A stretch of 64,000 nt of DNA from Albula goreensis. Taxonomy: Eukaryota; Chordata; Actinopteri; Albuliformes; Albulidae. The DNA is taken from contig CM040755.1 of assembly GCA_022829145.1 (NCBI GenBank), positions 18,514,063 through 18,578,062 of the forward strand, read 5' to 3'. Both the position numbers and the translations under genes were made by a program. The notes under the pieces were generated by a model. The model did no database searches, had not been told where the DNA came from, and worked only from the letters and a program-made list of their open reading frames with translations. Shown here piece after piece: positions 61,711-64,000 of the stretch (within the stretch, counting starts at the first letter, position 1; the number at the start of each line of letters is the position of its first letter).

Positions 61711-64000
61711 CACAGCACTTTAACTAGAGTTTATAGTGCTTGTTTGATAGCTGTAAATACTGTGCCTTTGAAGAAAAAAATCAAATGTTATGCTTTAAAT
61801 ATATAAAAAAACATTGCAATCTTTAGTACTTCAGAACCTGATGTTTGTTGATGTGTTTCCATTAGAATGTTCAAAGTTATTCACCTTTGAGTGCAAAAAA
61901 CTACTCTCTCCTTGTGCCAATCACAGCCAAACGTGATTCAGTTCAGATGATTTGAAATAGCAAGGGGCAACTGCAAGGCAGTTTGAGTTTTTCAAGTACA
62001 CATTCAGTAAATTTCGGTCATTACTTCCTGAGCAACGTCGACATCCGATGCTGTCAAGTCATGGGGAAGTTGTGTGCAAACTAACTACATTATTTTGTAC
62101 TATAGTCGTTTTTGAGATACAGGCTTTTTGAAGACAAACAAAAGTACTGATATTTTATAACAGACAAACTTGCATATTTATTCAAAGAATTCCCATTTCC
62201 ACTAGAAAAAAATTATGAATCAACATTCTGAAAATGGAGAAGTAGCTATTGTCAATACTTTCACAAAATGAATTGGTCTTAAGGTATGGCTATATCAGTG
62301 TTGTTCAGTCCCTTTCTCTGATTGGCAAAGCAGCCAACCTGAGGGAAAAACTGATGTTATTTGTTACCTCCAAAACCAATGCAGAATGAAGACAGACAGA
62401 ACCAAGGTCATAACAGTCTAACAGACTTGTCCCCAGTCTATGTAAAGGTCTGTTGGCTTTTATCCAGAAAGTTGAAGAGAGCTGCACAGTAAAATATTTT
62501 AATCAATCAATCAACCAACCGACCAATCAATCAATCAAGCAAATAAGCAATCAATCAATCAAAATGCTTAATAATGAGTAAACCTGCAGGCTTTGTGACT
62601 CCAGACCGAGGGTTTGAGAGTAAAGGATGAAGGGACATGCATTCATACAGGCTGTAGTGTACTGTTGCGCTTTCTCTCTATGAACCTTTATGATTTTACT
62701 CGTGCATTTGTATTTATTGGAAGATCTAAGTGCTCACTGCAAGTTTGTTAAAAAAAAACACAACACCCAAAGGTCTTGCATTCTTTGAAAGACTGCTTGA
62801 GTCCATCCTTTATCCAATGAGCCAAGGTCTTCCATACAGTGTTGTTACAACTGCAGTTTGACATTGTTAGCTCTCATTGGTATAATATTTTTTAGATTTT
62901 TTTAAGGAATATCTGTGTTTGTATCAGGAGATCCAGTTATTTTACACTTGCTTAACCATTACAACTTTTACCTTTTGCTTAGCACATGCCATTTTCCATC
63001 AACAGGGAGTTTCTGTCACCTGTTTTAGGTTATTTAATGCCCCCCACATAAATAACAGATTTTACAACTTTTCATATTTTACAGCTGGATATATATTGAT
63101 TTTATTAAAATTCAATGCTCACGTGTGCAACAGCTGTGCCCCACCTGTGGTCTGCAGCAGTCAGTGTGACTCCTTGGCTCCTGCACATAACCTACTTCAC
63201 CTCCATTATACACTGTTGCTGCTCATCTCATGGCAGTTTGGACATGAGGAGGCAAAGAGAAATGGAATGGTGGCTCAAGGATTGAAGTTATACTTCTGTA
63301 TTATTTGATTTCCCTCCTCCAGTGCCACCCACCACACTCCGTTAAGTGAGCAGGAAGAGCATGGCAAGGCCTCGTGGCGCGGTCTTACTGATCTGACACC
63401 AGCATTCAGGCATCCTGCCATGTCAGCAATCGTGAGCTACGTTTCCATTAGCCCCCCCCCCACAGAATGCTGTAAATGAACACTCACTCTTATGTGTGCC
63501 ACAGCCAAGACAGTGTCCCCAAAACTGCTTTCTGCTAGAAAGTGTGACATTTCAAGTCACACAAAACTGGTAAGTTCCAAATTTTCATATATTCAGGATA
63601 ATAGAAATGTAGCTGTAGACTGACATGGCATGACATACCACATGCATTCCGTTGCCATCACTGTGTTGTTCTGTGTTTGAACACAGCCCCTTTGGATCTA
63701 GTATTTCTGCAGCTGCAAAGAAGATAAATGCTTTAAATTGCCTGAACACTGTATGTTATTTACATTTTTACAAATTTTGTTTTATTTTAATATATTTTTA
63801 ATTAAAAATACAAATGCGTTCACAAAAGCAAAAGGCCCTTTCACTGATAGGAAGCTTCCTAAAAAATTGGCAAAGAAAAATCCACAAGGAAACATTTCAT
63901 TTGACTTGACTTTAATTAGGTATTTTTAGAAGTTTACTTACACTAAATCTGTCCTTTCCTAAAAGGTTTTCCTAAAACTTGTTTAGTGGTTTTCAAGTGA
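61711..64000. other. Downstream flank
   Basis: AT-rich, with an AATC tetranucleotide array near 62.5 kb. No exon of a neighbouring gene was recognised on either strand. The 129-codon plus-strand frame at 62919-63308 has no motif I recognise, and coding use is not supported. Confidence 0.6.
62501..62561. repeat. (AATC)n tetranucleotide array
   Basis: About 14 AATC/AACC/AAGC-type units with several substitutions. Confidence 0.92.

Noticed and set aside
62919-63308. 129-codon frame downstream of tub as a neighbouring gene
   Set aside because: AT-rich, no known motif, no splice or homology support. It may lie in an extended 3' UTR.

Overview
The window is vertebrate nuclear DNA, almost certainly from a ray-finned (teleost) fish. 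It carries one recognisable protein-coding gene, tub (tubby), on the + strand, occupying about 2.4-61.7 kb. The evidence is a complete set of spliced exons whose joined translation is a tubby protein from the N-terminal helix to the C-terminal FDSKLACE, together with fish-type repeats: Tc1-like transposon remains, tRNA-derived SINE pieces with the GTCGCTCTGGATAAGAGCGTCT-type tail, and very many TG microsatellites. I cannot name the species.

Layout. 1-2460 is upstream sequence with a TG microsatellite and a mildly CpG-containing leader. Exon 1a is at 2461-2516. A 31-kb interval of introns and repeats follows. Exon 1b, behind a CpG-rich and purine-rich leader, is at 33897-33934. Exon 2 is at 40086-40137, exon 3 at 49574-49736, exon 4 at 51447-51575, exon 5 at 54140-54310 and exon 6 at 54694-54821. 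The tubby domain is encoded by exons 7-12 (56366-60634). The 3' UTR runs to a poly(A) signal at 61685-61690. 61.7-64 kb holds microsatellites and nothing else I can identify. All splice junctions keep phase. The 1b form encodes 501 residues and the 1a form 507.

Both first exons end in AG and join to the T that opens exon 2, so each gives a Ser at the junction. They are therefore two alternative promoters feeding one common body. Exons 2-6 encode a low-complexity N-terminal half with basic nuclear-localisation-like clusters and an acidic/serine stretch. Exons 7-12 encode the phosphoinositide-binding tubby barrel.

Points worth a second look: a 33-codon upstream ORF whose stop overlaps the exon 1b start codon (ATGA); a (TG)15 tract sitting where the exon 3 polypyrimidine tract should be; a perfect 21-bp-stem hairpin 100 bp past exon 9; two near-full-length TA-flanked MITEs of one family in introns 1 and 2; a decayed Tc1-like element with both ends visible; a 41-bp minisatellite with decayed flanking units; and an antisense EGF-like fragment in intron 2. 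I found no RNA gene, CRISPR array or second complete protein gene. I saw nothing that amounts to an undescribed biological system.
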